Notes: generated from the letters alone by a model not told the origin. A stretch of DNA of 64,000 nt from Endozoicomonas euniceicola (GCF_025562755.1 NZ_CP103300.1:4713001-4777000); one strand, 5' to 3'. Numbered from the stretch's first letter, positions 16,718 through 25,684 are shown. A program made the numbers and translations.

Positions 16718-17281
16718 ATGAGTAAATCCCTTCGAGATCAGTTGATGAAAGCAGGCCTGGCGAGTAAGCAGCAGGCTCTGAAAGCTAAAACGACGACTAA
16801 GAAAAAGAAGAAGCAGGCAGTTAAGTCTGGTGAAATGACGGAGCAGGAAAAGCGTCGTATCGAGCTGGAAAAGCAACGTTCAGCCCAGGCAGAGCGAGAC
16901 CGGGAGCTGAATCGCAAGCTTGAAGATGAGCGTCAGCAGAAAGCCATTGAGGCCCAGGTTCGACAGCTGATTGAAACGAACGCCATCTCTCGTGACAGGG
17001 GAGAAGTTGGCTACAACTTTGTGGTCGATAAAAAGGTCAAGAAGATTTATGTCACTGATGAAATGCAGGAACGTTTAAGTCGCGGTTTATTTGCGATTGG
17101 TATTTTGCAGGAAGCGGACGGCACTGAAGTGTTTCATGTTATTCCGGCACCTGTGGCGGCAAAGATTAATGAGCGCATCCCGGAGGCCGTGGTTATTCAT
17201 GATAGTAGTGCACAAGAGCTGACCAGTGAGGAAGAAGACTGGTATAAAGACTTTGAAATTCCAGATGATCTGATGTGGTAA
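16718..17281 (+). CDS. DUF2058 family protein (YaiL-like)
   Basis: The ATG at 16718 (MSKSLRDQLMKAGLASKQQ) follows GAAGAG; the frame is open upstream to 16625 but that part has no family character. The 187-residue protein has a Lys-rich N-terminal half predicted as a long helix (KKKKKQ, then EQEKRRIELEKQRSAQAERDREL). A compact C-terminal domain contains YNFVVDKKVKKIYV and IPDDLMW. This matches DUF2058/YaiL, often described as nucleoprotein or polynucleotide-associated. The basic helix fits nucleic-acid binding, but the function is not established. It is transcribed alone between petABC and ridA. Confidence 0.8.
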   Translation: MSKSLRDQLMKAGLASKQQALKAKTTTKKKKKQAVKSGEMTEQEKRRIELEKQRSAQAERDRELNRKLEDERQQKAIEAQVRQLIETNAISRDRGEVGYNFVVDKKVKKIYVTDEMQERLSRGLFAIGILQEADGTEVFHVIPAPVAAKINERIPEAVVIHDSSAQELTSEEEDWYKDFEIPDDLMW

Positions 17282-17286
17282 TGGAA

Positions 17287-17310
17287 TCAGGGGGCTTTCG
17301 GCCCCCTCTG
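17287..17310. terminator. hairpin between convergent DUF2058 and ridA genes
   Basis: AGGGGGC / GCCCCCT with a TTTCG loop lies between the convergent stops. The stem is strong but no T-run follows on either strand, so efficiency is uncertain. Confidence 0.6.
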
Positions 17311-17332
17311 CAAATGACGTTACCGTAGACGT

Positions 17333-17710
17333 TTATTCAGCGGTAGCAATCACTTCGATTTCGACTTTAACGTCTTTTGGCAGGCGAGCCACTTCTACCA
17401 GGCTGCGAGCCGGGAACGGGAAGGTGAAGTACTGCTTGTAGACTTCATTAATATCAGTGAAGTCGTTCATGTCTTTTACAAATACGGTTGCTTTGCGCAC
17501 TTTGTCCATGCCGCTGCCAGCCGCTTCAAGAACCGCTTTTACATTTTTCAGGCACTGGTGTGCCTGAGCCTTGGTGTTTTCTTCCATCTCACCGGTTTCC
17601 GGGTCGATTGGCAGCTGACCGGATGTGATGATCATGTTGCCAAACTGGATACCCTGAGAGTATGGGCCGATGGCTGGAGGCGCATCCGGGGTTTCGATCA
17701 CTTTATCCAT
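17333..17710 (-). CDS. ridA: RidA family reactive enamine/imine deaminase
   Basis: RidA hydrolyses reactive 2-aminoacrylate formed by PLP enzymes and so protects them. The start at 17710 gives MDKVIETPDAPPAIGPYSQG and a 125-residue protein; upstream Met codons (to 17791) lack ribosome sites and similarity. The signature PARSLVEVARLPKDVKVEIEVIA carries the substrate-binding Arg and the terminal Glu of the active site. Its neighbours are unrelated, which is normal for this gene. Confidence 0.92.
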   Translation of the reverse strand: MDKVIETPDAPPAIGPYSQGIQFGNMIITSGQLPIDPETGEMEENTKAQAHQCLKNVKAVLEAAGSGMDKVRKATVFVKDMNDFTDINEVYKQYFTFPFPARSLVEVARLPKDVKVEIEVIATAE

Positions 17711-17865
17711 GGTGATGTGATTACCTGAGAGTGTTTGCATGGGGAGGATTGTGAATGGCGAGATTTTAGTGTGCTTCGGTGCTTTTGTCATCGTGCCTGC
17801 ACAGGCAAACTTGTGGATTTGAGTACAAATACTTAGGCGCTGTTGTGAATTTTTATGCAGTTTAC

Positions 17866-18825
17866 TTACAGTTTCGGGTCAAGACCACATTTGTGTAAAT
17901 ACTCCATAACTTCCCGGTAGCGTTTGTTTACCGAAGTATCCTCTAATCCGCCGAGCCAGTATTGCCATACTGTATTACCTGTACCATCAACTGCCTGTAC
18001 ACCATTATTGCCGAAGTAAAGGGTATGCCCTTGTGGTGTGGTCATCACGTAAGAAGCGCCAACGATTTCATCTGGCATGTTCTTACAAGTCATTTCAGAG
18101 TCGTGCAGGCTGCTATTTTCAGGGTTGTTTACTTCGCTACGATAGATGGCCTGCTCCCGGGGTGAGCGTTTGTTCAGTCCGTCATGGGTGTAGGCGACGT
18201 AAAGGTCTATCTCAGGTTGTTTTGCCATTCTACGCACAGTAATGGTTCGGTCTTCAATGGTTTTGCGCCTCCCGGTGTCTTCTCTCATGGAGGGGGGGAG
18301 CGTTTCTGTCAGGGATTTACCGGGTGGGTTGCACAGTGGTGTTGTGGGTTTGCGGGTATGAATGATGACCGTCGCCTGAGTGATGGTTGATTCATTGATC
18401 CTGTTCATCAGGCTTTGTTCGAAGGCTCTCTGGAAGTTGACGGCTACAGGGCGTGTCACTTTATCGGCTCCGGCTATCTGGATTTCCGACGATTGTCGCA
18501 GTGGTGATATAGCCTGTCTGGCGATACTGGTTTTGACATCGGTATCAAGTTCGTTGTCACTGGAGATGATAGAGGCGATGTCGGTAAGCATTGTCATTTT
18601 GAGTTCATTGACATCTTGTGGCAGTGCTTTCGGTTGTGATTCTTTTGTGCTGTGAAGCACTGGTGAGCTACAGCCTGTAATGATGGCTGTTATCAGAAAT
18701 ATCGTGATTAGCAGCCATGGTTTGTGGCTGCTGCTGGGTATAAGGGGATAGCCTGTTACAGGGGTTGGTGAACTCAAGGGGTGGTCACTTCTTGCTATTT
18801 GTTTGATTCGAGAAAAGATAGTCAA
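17866..18825 (-). CDS. lipoprotein of unknown function
   Basis: Not recognised. A TTG at 18825 gives 319 residues; a TTG at 18777 is an alternative that shortens the unusually long N-region. A lipobox AIITGCSS places the lipidated Cys at about residue 52 of the long form, after a strong hydrophobic core (WLLITIFLITAIITG). The mature part is polar, with a Glu/Lys/Arg-rich middle and a C-terminal block with small beta-like motifs (YVMTTPQGHTLYFGNNGVQAV). No domain is identified. A dispersed repeat lies just upstream. Confidence 0.5.
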   Translation of the reverse strand: MTIFSRIKQIARSDHPLSSPTPVTGYPLIPSSSHKPWLLITIFLITAIITGCSSPVLHSTKESQPKALPQDVNELKMTMLTDIASIISSDNELDTDVKTSIARQAISPLRQSSEIQIAGADKVTRPVAVNFQRAFEQSLMNRINESTITQATVIIHTRKPTTPLCNPPGKSLTETLPPSMREDTGRRKTIEDRTITVRRMAKQPEIDLYVAYTHDGLNKRSPREQAIYRSEVNNPENSSLHDSEMTCKNMPDEIVGASYVMTTPQGHTLYFGNNGVQAVDGTGNTVWQYWLGGLEDTSVNKRYREVMEYLHKCGLDPKL

Positions 18826-18857
18826 AAAACACGCTTTCTGCCAAGAGTGAGTGCTGT

Positions 18858-18993
18858 CTTAGGGGCGCAGCATTCAATAACTTACCGGGCTGTTGGCTTT
18901 TAGCTATTAGCTGCTCGTACAGCCAACCGCCAACCGCCAACCGCCAACCGCCAACAGCCAACAGCGGTATATTATGTTCTGCTGCTTCCCTTA
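18858..18993 (-). repeat. dispersed heptamer-repeat element, copy 1
   Basis: Read on the minus strand this copy runs TAAGGGAAGCAGCAG, AACATAATATACCGC, several TTGGCGG/TTGGCTG heptamers, GAGCAGCTAATAG, AAAAGCCAACAGCCCGG, then TAAGTTATTGAATGCTGCGCCCC. The same flanks enclose the heptamer tract near 51.8 kb. An inverted repeat of GCTGTTGGC units gives a long hairpin. It codes for nothing credible. Confidence 0.8.
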
Positions 18994-19112
18994 GGGGAAC
19001 GGAAGGTTAGAATGTACCGCTGTTGGCTATTAGCTTTTGGTGGTTGGCTGTCTGAGCAGCTAATAGCCAACTGCCAAAAGCCCGGTAAGACATTGAATGC
19101 TGCGCCCTTAAC
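18991..19112 (+). repeat. dispersed heptamer-repeat element, copy 2 (head-to-head)
   Basis: A second copy in the opposite orientation abuts copy 1 at its TTAGGGG edge. It keeps TACCGCTGTTGGC, GAGCAGCTAATAGCC, AAAAGCCCGGTAAG and CATTGAATGCTGCGCCC, but has diverged and has fewer heptamers. Together the two copies form a 255-bp inverted pair immediately upstream of the 824-residue gene. Confidence 0.75.
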
Positions 19113-19209
19113 CGGGGAGGGAGGGAGCTATAGCCAGATGTATTGAACTTATGTGCAGTTCTTTAGTCTTAAAGGTCTATGAATGGATTGTATATAAACA
19201 GGAATTATC

Positions 19210-21684
19210 ATGGAAAGTGCTAAATCGGCTAATGCCCCAGTTTTTTCAGATCAGGCGAAATTTATAGAGCCTGCCGGGAAGCAGGAGGTTTCGTATCAAG
19301 GGCGTTCTATGAAGCCCGCTAATGTTTCTAATAATGCTTCCCTTGCTGAAGGCTCCACTTCAGTATCCAGAATACTCCTGCATGAATACCATGTTTCTCA
19401 GCTAAAAGACGTTAAAGCGGCGACATGTGAGTTGCCGGATGAATGTCCAGACTGGTTTGAACCCTATAGGAAGAGTGTTTTTGAGCCTTTGTGTAAAATT
19501 AACAATCAGTTTGTTCGTGGCGGCGTTTCGCTGTTCAATACGATTAACGCTTTCAGTCCTCGCTATAACGACATGATTGTTGCATTAATGAAGCTTGAAA
19601 AAGCCAGTCAGGCAGGTGCTTTTGATGATGAGCAGAAAAGGGCTATTACGGGTTGGCTGGATGATGTGTTTGAATTGTTTCCTGTGGGTTGGAGAGAGTT
19701 GCCGCTGGTGGTGAGTCCTGAAGTCGCGAAGTGGAAACTTCGGGAAGAGGATAAGGAGCTTAAGCCGGTTTTAGAGGCTAATTATGACGAGTATCTCAAT
19801 AAGATTGGCAGAAAGGCGTTTGTCCCCCCCTGGATGAACAGAGATGTGAACGAACAGGATCTCGGTAGCGTTTACTTTGCATATTACAATATTCGCAATG
19901 AAAATGTTGCTTGTGATGAGTCGGGTGCATCATTAACCGCAGCGGGTTTATACGATAAAGACGAAGCGCTCTATGACTGGTTGGTTGCGTTTCAGGATGA
20001 AGAAAATACTCGTCGTGTGTCGGGTCTTACCGAGCTTGAATACAATAGTGTGAAGCACAGGCTGTCAACGGTTGATAAAGGTATAGCTCGTATAGAAGAG
20101 CTGAAGCCAGAGAATAAGTTCAAATGGGATTATCTCCAGCCGCAGGAGAATAACGATGAGGGTAGTTGTTCAGGCCAATTGGATGATGGTGCTTCGATAG
20201 CGGCTGAAGAAGTGCCTGAAGTAATATCTGAAGCAATGCCTGAGACCGAATTGGCGGATGGTAAGAGTATCAAACCTTCAGGCTCGATTTCTGTGACAAA
20301 GGCCAGAAAGGGGAGAAAGAAAAGGAAGGCCTGTTACGAAACGAATAATAAAGGGCCAGGTAGCAAGAAAATTAAGACGGAAGTTAGTGAAGAATATCTG
20401 GCAGTCAAGCGCAGTGCCCGTCTGAAAGAAAAGTTGATTCAGGAAGACGGGAGCCTTGTCCCATTGAAGGAGGGCGAGGTATACAGGTACACCTACCATA
20501 CCGATCCTGAAGTGATTAAGAAGCTTAATTTGAGCAGTCCTCTGTGTAAAAAAAGTCGTGTTGACAGAAAGAGCGCGGTCAGGGAAATTGTTGATATTAT
20601 TTCTCCGGTACAAGTAAAAAACACCCTTGAAGACCCGCTTGCTGAACCTGTTCTGAATATGTCATCCGGATACATTTCAAAATTATTTGGTGTTGGCCTC
20701 TACGAGGTGACACTGCCCGCCGAAGTCGTCCGGCAGCTTGGTATGGAGTGTGACCAGGAGGGCGAAGCTCAGGTTAATGTGGATGCCTACCGTGTTGTTA
20801 CCCTTTTGCTTGAACAGTTAAGGGCGTTTGCTTCTGAAAGTGTTGGCAAAAGATCTGAGAGCGTTGAGGAAGACGGTAACAGGCTGTTAAAGAGTCTTGA
20901 TCCCTGCTTTGGTGCTCTTGCAGAAAGCGTTGAGCGACACCTGTATAAAAAAGATAAAACAGTAAGGCCTGAGATACAGAAAACCCTTGAAGAGCTGTCT
21001 CTGCTAAGGCATAGCGCTCACTCTTCTGTCCGGGAAATAGTAACCGGAAACGGGAGAAAGCCATCGGATGATTATTCAGTAACGGATCTGTTCTGGTCTG
21101 CCGCTTTTAAACCCAGTAGCAGGTTTCGGGCTGGGTTGCTCCAGCCTGAAGAGGCTGCCTCAATGGCTGATGCTGAGGTTGATGATTTACCTCACGACCA
21201 GTATATGAGCCTGCCAGCTGAAGTGTCAGAGAGGTTTCCAGAACAGTTTTCTGGTGTCAAGAATAGCCCTGGTAGGGAGGGGTATATCCAGGCAGACTTT
21301 CGTGTGGTCGGGCGGTTGCTGGCTGACCGGATCAAGCATTTTCAAAGAGTATTTCAGGATCCGCAAGGGGTCTGGAGTATTGATGATGCCAGGCAGCAGT
21401 TCGACTTGATAAAAGTGCTTAGTGACAGTTTGAATGAATATTGTGCCGGACGGTTGCGTCATCACGATTCAAACCGCAACTTATTGAGTCAGGATGCCGG
21501 AGAGGTGTCGGGTGAGTTGATGGCTGTCAAACACTACTATGCAATTTGTACATTATTACCGCACCTGAAGGCCCTGGCTGATTCGCTGGGGACTAATAAC
21601 CACACTTTCTTTGCAAGAGAGCTGCAACATAAGCGAAAGGATGTCAGAGAATCGCTGAAGGCAATGGCATCGTCAAAAAAGTAA
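19210..21684 (+). CDS. large protein of unknown function with NLS-like basic clusters
   Basis: Not recognised. The 824-residue soluble protein starts at ATG 19210 after AGGAATT. No signal peptide, membrane segment or known domain is evident. The N-terminal 60 residues are Ser/Ala-rich and likely disordered. Residues about 80-310 look helical. A low-complexity Glu/Ser segment (320-355) is followed by two basic clusters at about 362-386 (KARKGRKKRK and, 10-14 residues later, GSKKIKTE). Their spacing resembles a bipartite nuclear localisation signal. The C-terminal half is helical and polar. Such large orphans are common in host-associated marine gammaproteobacteria. An effector role is speculation. 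Confidence 0.6.
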   Translation: MESAKSANAPVFSDQAKFIEPAGKQEVSYQGRSMKPANVSNNASLAEGSTSVSRILLHEYHVSQLKDVKAATCELPDECPDWFEPYRKSVFEPLCKINNQFVRGGVSLFNTINAFSPRYNDMIVALMKLEKASQAGAFDDEQKRAITGWLDDVFELFPVGWRELPLVVSPEVAKWKLREEDKELKPVLEANYDEYLNKIGRKAFVPPWMNRDVNEQDLGSVYFAYYNIRNENVACDESGASLTAAGLYDKDEALYDWLVAFQDEENTRRVSGLTELEYNSVKHRLSTVDKGIARIEELKPENKFKWDYLQPQENNDEGSCSGQLDDGASIAAEEVPEVISEAMPETELADGKSIKPSGSISVTKARKGRKKRKACYETNNKGPGSKKIKTEVSEEYLAVKRSARLKEKLIQEDGSLVPLKEGEVYRYTYHTDPEVIKKLNLSSPLCKKSRVDRKSAVREIVDIISPVQVKNTLEDPLAEPVLNMSSGYISKLFGVGLYEVTLPAEVVRQLGMECDQEGEAQVNVDAYRVVTLLLEQLRAFASESVGKRSESVEEDGNRLLKSLDPCFGALAESVERHLYKKDKTVRPEIQKTLEELSLLRHSAHSSVREIVTGNGRKPSDDYSVTDLFWSAAFKPSSRFRAGLLQPEEAASMADAEVDDLPHDQYMSLPAEVSERFPEQFSGVKNSPGREGYIQADFRVVGRLLADRIKHFQRVFQDPQGVWSIDDARQQFDLIKVLSDSLNEYCAGRLRHHDSNRNLLSQDAGEVSGELMAVKHYYAICTLLPHLKALADSLGTNNHTFFARELQHKRKDVRESLKAMASSKK

Positions 21685-21731
21685 TAACAATTGGGCAGGG
21701 GCAGGCTGGCAAATGACTTTGCTGGCTTCCC

Positions 21732-21761
21732 TTGGGTTTATTGCTCTTCAGTCGCTATAAT
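21732..21761 (+). promoter_or_regulatory. gltX promoter
   Basis: TTGGGT (21732-21737) and TATAAT (21756-21761) are separated by 18 bases, 35 bases upstream of the gltX start. The match to a sigma-70 promoter is good. Confidence 0.65.
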
Positions 21762-21795
21762 GCATCGTTTTTAATTCCTCTGACTGGGAATTCCG

Positions 21796-23289
21796 ATGAC
21801 AGTTCGTACCCGTGTTGCGCCGTCCCCTACCGGCGACCCTCATGTAGGCACCGCTTATATTGCCCTCTTCAACCTGGCCTTTGCCAAGAGCCAGGGTGGC
21901 CAATTCCTGCTTCGTATTGAAGACACTGATCAGGCTCGCAGCACGCTTGAGTCAGAACGACAGATTATGGACTCTTTGCGCTGGCTGGGTCTGGACTGGG
22001 ATGAAGGTCCGGATGTCGGTGGTGATAAAGGCCCGTATCGCCAGAGTGAGCGTCGCGAAATTTACGCTGAACATGCTCAGATTCTGCTGGATAAAGGTCA
22101 TGCATTCCGTTGCTTCTGTTCTTCTGAGCGTCTGGATGCCCTGCGTGCAGAGCAGACCGCTAACAAGCAGGCGCCGGGTTATGATGGCCACTGCCTGCAC
22201 CTGAGCGAAGAGGAAGTTCAGGCTAAAATGACAGCGGGTGAAGAACATGTTATCCGCATGAAAATCCCTGCGGAAGGCACCTGTAAGGTTGAAGATATGC
22301 TGCGAGGCACCATCGAAATCGACTGGTCTCAGGTGGATATGCAGGTGCTGGTGAAAGCGGATGGAATGCCGACTTATCATCTGGCCAATGTCGTAGACGA
22401 TCACCTGATGGAGATTACCCATGTTATTCGTGGTGAAGAGTGGATTAACTCTGCACCTAAACATCAACTGTTGTACAAGTACTTTGGCTGGGAAATGCCG
22501 GTGCTGTGTCACATGCCGTTGCTGCGTAACCCGGACAAAAGCAAACTGTCCAAGCGCAAGAATCCGACCAGTATTACGTATTATCGTGATGCGGGTTATC
22601 TGCCAGAAGCTCTGCTGAACTACCTGGGTCGTATGGGTTGGTCCATGCCTGACGAGCGGGAAAAGTTCAGTTTGAAAGAAATGCTGGAAAGCTTCGACAT
22701 CAGTCGTGTATCTCTGGGCGGCCCTATTTTTGATCAGGAAAAACTGTCCTGGCTGAACGCCAGCTGGATTCGTGAAGACCTGAGCACCGAAGAGTTTGCC
22801 GACCGTCTGCACAACTGGCTGCTGAATAAAGACTTCATTATGAAGTTCCTGCCATTTGCCCAGGGTCGTGTTGAACGACTGAGTGATTTTGCGCCAATGG
22901 CGGCTTTCATGTTCTCCGGTATGCTGGAACTGACCGCTGAAGACTTTGCCCACAAAAAGCTGGAAGAAGCTGAAGTGAAAAAGGTTCTGCAGTTTACCCT
23001 GTGGCGTCTTGAGCAGCTGCGTCAGTGGAACAAAGGCAATATCTTTAACGAGATCAAAACGCTGTCCGGGGAAATGGGGCTGAAGCTGGGAGATTTTAAC
23101 CATCCTATCTTTGTGGCGATTGCTGGTACTCCTAATTCCTGGTCTGTTATGGACTCTATGGAAATTCTGGGTGCTGATATGACCCGTGCCCGTTTGCGTC
23201 ATGCCGTTGCTGTTCTCGGCGGTGTTTCCAAGAAAGAAAGTAAACGACTGGAGAAGGCGTTTAAAGCGCTTGGCTCAGAAGAATCCTGA
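21796..23289 (+). CDS. gltX: glutamyl-tRNA synthetase
   Basis: GltX charges tRNA-Glu with glutamate. The 497-residue class I synthetase has the HIGH-type motif in APSPTGDPHVGTAYIALFN near residue 8-26 and KLSKRKNP near 251-258. It also has the anticodon-binding helical domain at the C-terminus. A Cys/His cluster (CFCS ... CLH) around 110-135 suggests the zinc-binding insertion. Length is normal for a discriminating enzyme. It lies 300 bases before the tRNA array with seven tRNA-Glu genes, a suggestive neighbourhood but on a separate transcript because a terminator intervenes. Confidence 0.97.
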   Translation: MTVRTRVAPSPTGDPHVGTAYIALFNLAFAKSQGGQFLLRIEDTDQARSTLESERQIMDSLRWLGLDWDEGPDVGGDKGPYRQSERREIYAEHAQILLDKGHAFRCFCSSERLDALRAEQTANKQAPGYDGHCLHLSEEEVQAKMTAGEEHVIRMKIPAEGTCKVEDMLRGTIEIDWSQVDMQVLVKADGMPTYHLANVVDDHLMEITHVIRGEEWINSAPKHQLLYKYFGWEMPVLCHMPLLRNPDKSKLSKRKNPTSITYYRDAGYLPEALLNYLGRMGWSMPDEREKFSLKEMLESFDISRVSLGGPIFDQEKLSWLNASWIREDLSTEEFADRLHNWLLNKDFIMKFLPFAQGRVERLSDFAPMAAFMFSGMLELTAEDFAHKKLEEAEVKKVLQFTLWRLEQLRQWNKGNIFNEIKTLSGEMGLKLGDFNHPIFVAIAGTPNSWSVMDSMEILGADMTRARLRHAVAVLGGVSKKESKRLEKAFKALGSEES

Positions 23290-23326
23290 TGTCGTTTATT
23301 GCTTCTATATATAGAAACTAAAAGCG

Positions 23327-23361
23327 CAAAAAGAGATCGGTAGAGTTTCGGTCTCTTTTTG
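23327..23361 (+). terminator. gltX terminator
   Basis: CAAAAAGAGATCG and CGGTCTCTTTTTG pair around a GTAGAGTTT loop, ending in T5, 38 bases after gltX. Confidence 0.85.
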
Positions 23362-23585
23362 TCACTGTCCAAAATATTAGAACAAATTATATTTTCTGTT
23401 GTAGACCCTATATACCAAGGCTTCGCTTATAACTATTTGAAACGATCATGAGTTTTTTCATAAGTGATGCTTGACAGGATAGGGGGGCATCCATATCATT
23501 CGCCCTGCGTTTCGGGGGCAGCCACTCACAACGAGTTGTACAGCCTTCTGGATAAGCGCTTTTGTTATGCAAGTTCATGACTATT

Positions 23586-23661
23586 GGGGCCTTAGCTCAG
23601 CTGGGAGAGCGCAACACTGGCAGTGTTGAGGTCAGCGGTTCGATCCCGCTAGGCTCCACCA
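23586..23661 (+). tRNA. tRNA-Ala (GGC)
   Basis: A 76-base cloverleaf with CCA encoded. Acceptor GGGGCCT / AGGCTCC, anticodon loop CTGGCAG with GGC, T-loop GGTTCGATCCC. First gene of the tRNA region. Confidence 0.96.
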
Positions 23662-23713
23662 CTCTTTCTTGAAGAAGAGCATCTTTATACGGTGAGTATG
23701 AAGATGATTTTGC

Positions 23714-23789
23714 GTCCCGTTCGTCTAGTGGCCTAGGACACTGCCCTTTCACGGCAGTAACAGGGGTTCGAGTCCCCTACGGGATGCCA
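23714..23789 (+). tRNA. tRNA-Glu (TTC), copy 1
   Basis: A 76-base cloverleaf with encoded CCA. Acceptor GTCCCGT / ACGGGAT, anticodon TTC in CCCTTTCACGG, T-loop GGTTCGAGTCC. The 78 bases after it recur almost identically after copy 2, so this gene and its spacer are duplicated. Confidence 0.96.
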
Positions 23790-23867
23790 TTTCTTTTAGC
23801 GCAGTCAGTTAATGGTAATTACTGATTACGTTTTGACCTGAAGATGTCGTTAAATTGCTTCCACTTT

Positions 23868-23947
23868 ACGGGAATAGCTCAGTTGGTAGAGCACAACCTT
23901 GCCAAGGTTGGGGTCGCCTCCGGGTTAGAGAGTAGTCTCGTTTCCCA
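23868..23947 (+). pseudogene. degenerate tRNA-Gly, type A unit 1 (GCC)
   Basis: D-arm and anticodon arm are those of tRNA-Gly with anticodon GCC. The T-arm sequence between GGGTCGC and GTCTCG is replaced by a 17-base CTCCGGG-type segment without TTCGA. The 3' acceptor ends TTTCCCAGA rather than TTTCCCGCTCCA, so CCA is lost. Position 1 is A instead of G. Not expected to be functional. Confidence 0.85.
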
Positions 23948-23978
23948 GACTTTGAAGAAGTCTCAAAATATCTTCGCT

Positions 23979-24058
23979 GCGGGAATAGCTCAGTTGGTAG
24001 AGCACAACCTTGCTAAGGTTGGGGTCGCCTCCGGGTTAGAGAGTAGTCTCGTTTCCCA
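23979..24058 (+). pseudogene. degenerate tRNA-Gly, type A unit 2 (anticodon GCT)
   Basis: As unit 1 but with the normal first base and with the anticodon loop changed from TTGCCAA to TTGCTAA. It would read Ser AGC/AGT codons if it were functional. T-arm and 3' acceptor are disrupted as in unit 1. Confidence 0.85.
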
Positions 24059-24089
24059 GACTTTGAAGAAGTCTCAAAATATCTTCGCT

Positions 24090-24169
24090 GCGGGAATAGC
24101 TCAGTTGGTAGAGCACAACCTTGCTAAGGTTGGGGTCGCCTCCGGGTTAGAGAGTAGTCTCGTTTCCCA
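24090..24169 (+). pseudogene. degenerate tRNA-Gly, type A unit 3 (anticodon GCT)
   Basis: Practically identical to unit 2, including the TTGCTAA anticodon loop and the replaced T-arm. It was probably copied from unit 2 by tandem duplication. Confidence 0.85.
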
Positions 24170-24200
24170 GACTTTGAAGAAGTCTCAAAATATCTTCGCT

Positions 24201-24276
<76 letters not shown>

Positions 24277-24319
24277 AATATAGGCTTTATGTTTAAGACA
24301 TAAAGACACAAAAGATTGT

Positions 24320-24395
24320 GTCCCGTTCGTCTAGTGGCCTAGGACACTGCCCTTTCACGGCAGTAACAGGGGTTCGAGTCCCCTACGGGATGCCA
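24320..24395 (+). tRNA. tRNA-Glu (TTC), copy 2
   Basis: Same 76-base sequence as copy 1, with the same downstream spacer up to the next tRNA-Gly. Confidence 0.96.
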
Positions 24396-24473
24396 TTTCT
24401 TTTAACGCAGTCAGTTAATGGTAATTACTGATTACGTTTTGACCTGAAGATGTCGTTAAATTGCTTTCACTTT

Positions 24474-24549
<76 letters not shown>

Positions 24550-24588
24550 AATTAGGCTTTATGCAGCAACATAAAGACACAGAATTGT

Positions 24589-24664
24589 GTCCCGTTCGTC
24601 TAGTGGCCTAGGACACTGCCCTTTCACGGCAGTAACAGGGGTTCGAGTCCCCTACGGGATGCCA
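24589..24664 (+). tRNA. tRNA-Glu (TTC), copy 3
   Basis: Intact 76-base sequence with CCA, preceded by the ATAAAGACACAGAATTGT spacer shared by later copies. Confidence 0.96.
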
Positions 24665-24710
24665 TTTTCTCTTATGAGAGCCTGACTGTAGAGTCATAAA
24701 ACACTAATTA

Positions 24711-24786
<76 letters not shown>

Positions 24787-24802
24787 GTTTAGATTTGGGT
24801 GT

Positions 24803-24869
24803 GAAGCACAACCTTGCCAAGGTTGGGGTCGTCTCTTTATAACAAGGGCGAGTCTCGTTTCCCGCTCCA
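24803..24869 (+). pseudogene. degenerate tRNA-Gly, type B copy 1
   Basis: The 5' acceptor strand and D-arm are replaced by GTTTAGATTTGGGTGT. The anticodon arm (GCC), the variable loop, the 3' T-stem, TTTCCCGC and CCA are kept. A 17-base insert (TCTCTTTATAACAAGGG) replaces the T-loop side. Without an acceptor 5' strand it cannot form a tRNA. Confidence 0.85.
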
Positions 24870-24908
24870 AATTAGGCTTTATGCAGTAGCATAAAGACAC
24901 AGAATTGT

Positions 24909-24984
24909 GTCCCGTTCGTCTAGTGGCCTAGGACACTGCCCTTTCACGGCAGTAACAGGGGTTCGAGTCCCCTACGGGATGCCA
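24909..24984 (+). tRNA. tRNA-Glu (TTC), copy 4
   Basis: Intact 76-base sequence with CCA; last gene of 326-bp unit 1. Confidence 0.96.
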
Positions 24985-25036
24985 TTTTCTCTTATAGAGA
25001 ACAAGACTTTCGAAGAAGTCTCAAAATATCTTCAAT

Positions 25037-25112
<76 letters not shown>

Positions 25113-25128
25113 GTTTAGATTTGGGTGT

Positions 25129-25195
25129 GAAGCACAACCTTGCCAAGGTTGGGGTCGTCTCTTTATAACAAGGGCGAGTCTCGTTTCCCGCTCCA
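25129..25195 (+). pseudogene. degenerate tRNA-Gly, type B copy 2
   Basis: Identical in structure to type B copy 1, offset by 326 bases. Confidence 0.85.
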
Positions 25196-25234
25196 AATTA
25201 GGCTTTATGCAGTAGCATAAAGACACAGAATTGT

Positions 25235-25310
25235 GTCCCGTTCGTCTAGTGGCCTAGGACACTGCCCTTTCACGGCAGTAACAGGGGTTCGAGTCCCCTA
25301 CGGGATGCCA
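25235..25310 (+). tRNA. tRNA-Glu (TTC), copy 5
   Basis: Intact 76-base sequence with CCA; last gene of 326-bp unit 2. Confidence 0.96.
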
Positions 25311-25362
25311 TTTTCTCTTATAGAGAACAAGACTTTCGAAGAAGTCTCAAAATATCTTCAAT

Positions 25363-25438
<76 letters not shown>

Positions 25439-25454
25439 GTTTAGATTTGGGTGT

Positions 25455-25521
25455 GAAGCACAACCTTGCCAAGGTTGGGGTCGTCTCTTTATAACAAGGG
25501 CGAGTCTCGTTTCCCGCTCCA
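25455..25521 (+). pseudogene. degenerate tRNA-Gly, type B copy 3
   Basis: Same mosaic as copies 1 and 2, followed by a second AGTTTAGATTTGGGTGTGAA segment that ends abruptly in ATTCC. This looks like a further aborted duplication. Confidence 0.85.
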
Positions 25522-25585
25522 GTTTAGATTTGGGTGTGAAATTCCAAATTAGGCTTTATGCAGCAGCATAAAGACACAGAATTGT

Positions 25586-25661
25586 GTCCCGTTCGTCTAG
25601 TGGCCTAGGACACTGCCCTTTCACGGCAGTAACAGGGGTTCGAGTCCCCTACGGGATGCCA
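25586..25661 (+). tRNA. tRNA-Glu (TTC), copy 6
   Basis: Intact 76-base sequence with CCA; last tRNA before the terminator of the first array. Confidence 0.96.
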
Positions 25662-25684
25662 TTTTCTCTATTGAGAATAAGCAA

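Larger units (their letters stand above)
23868..24200 (+). repeat. three 111-bp tandem units carrying degenerate tRNA-Gly
   Basis: Units start at 23868, 23979 and 24090, followed by the intact tRNA-Gly at 24201 in the same phase. Each unit is a tRNA-Gly 5' part plus an altered T-arm and a spacer with an AGACTT / AAGTCT hairpin. Because 111 is a multiple of three, a fortuitous open frame with 37-residue repeats crosses the block; it is not a gene. Confidence 0.9.
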
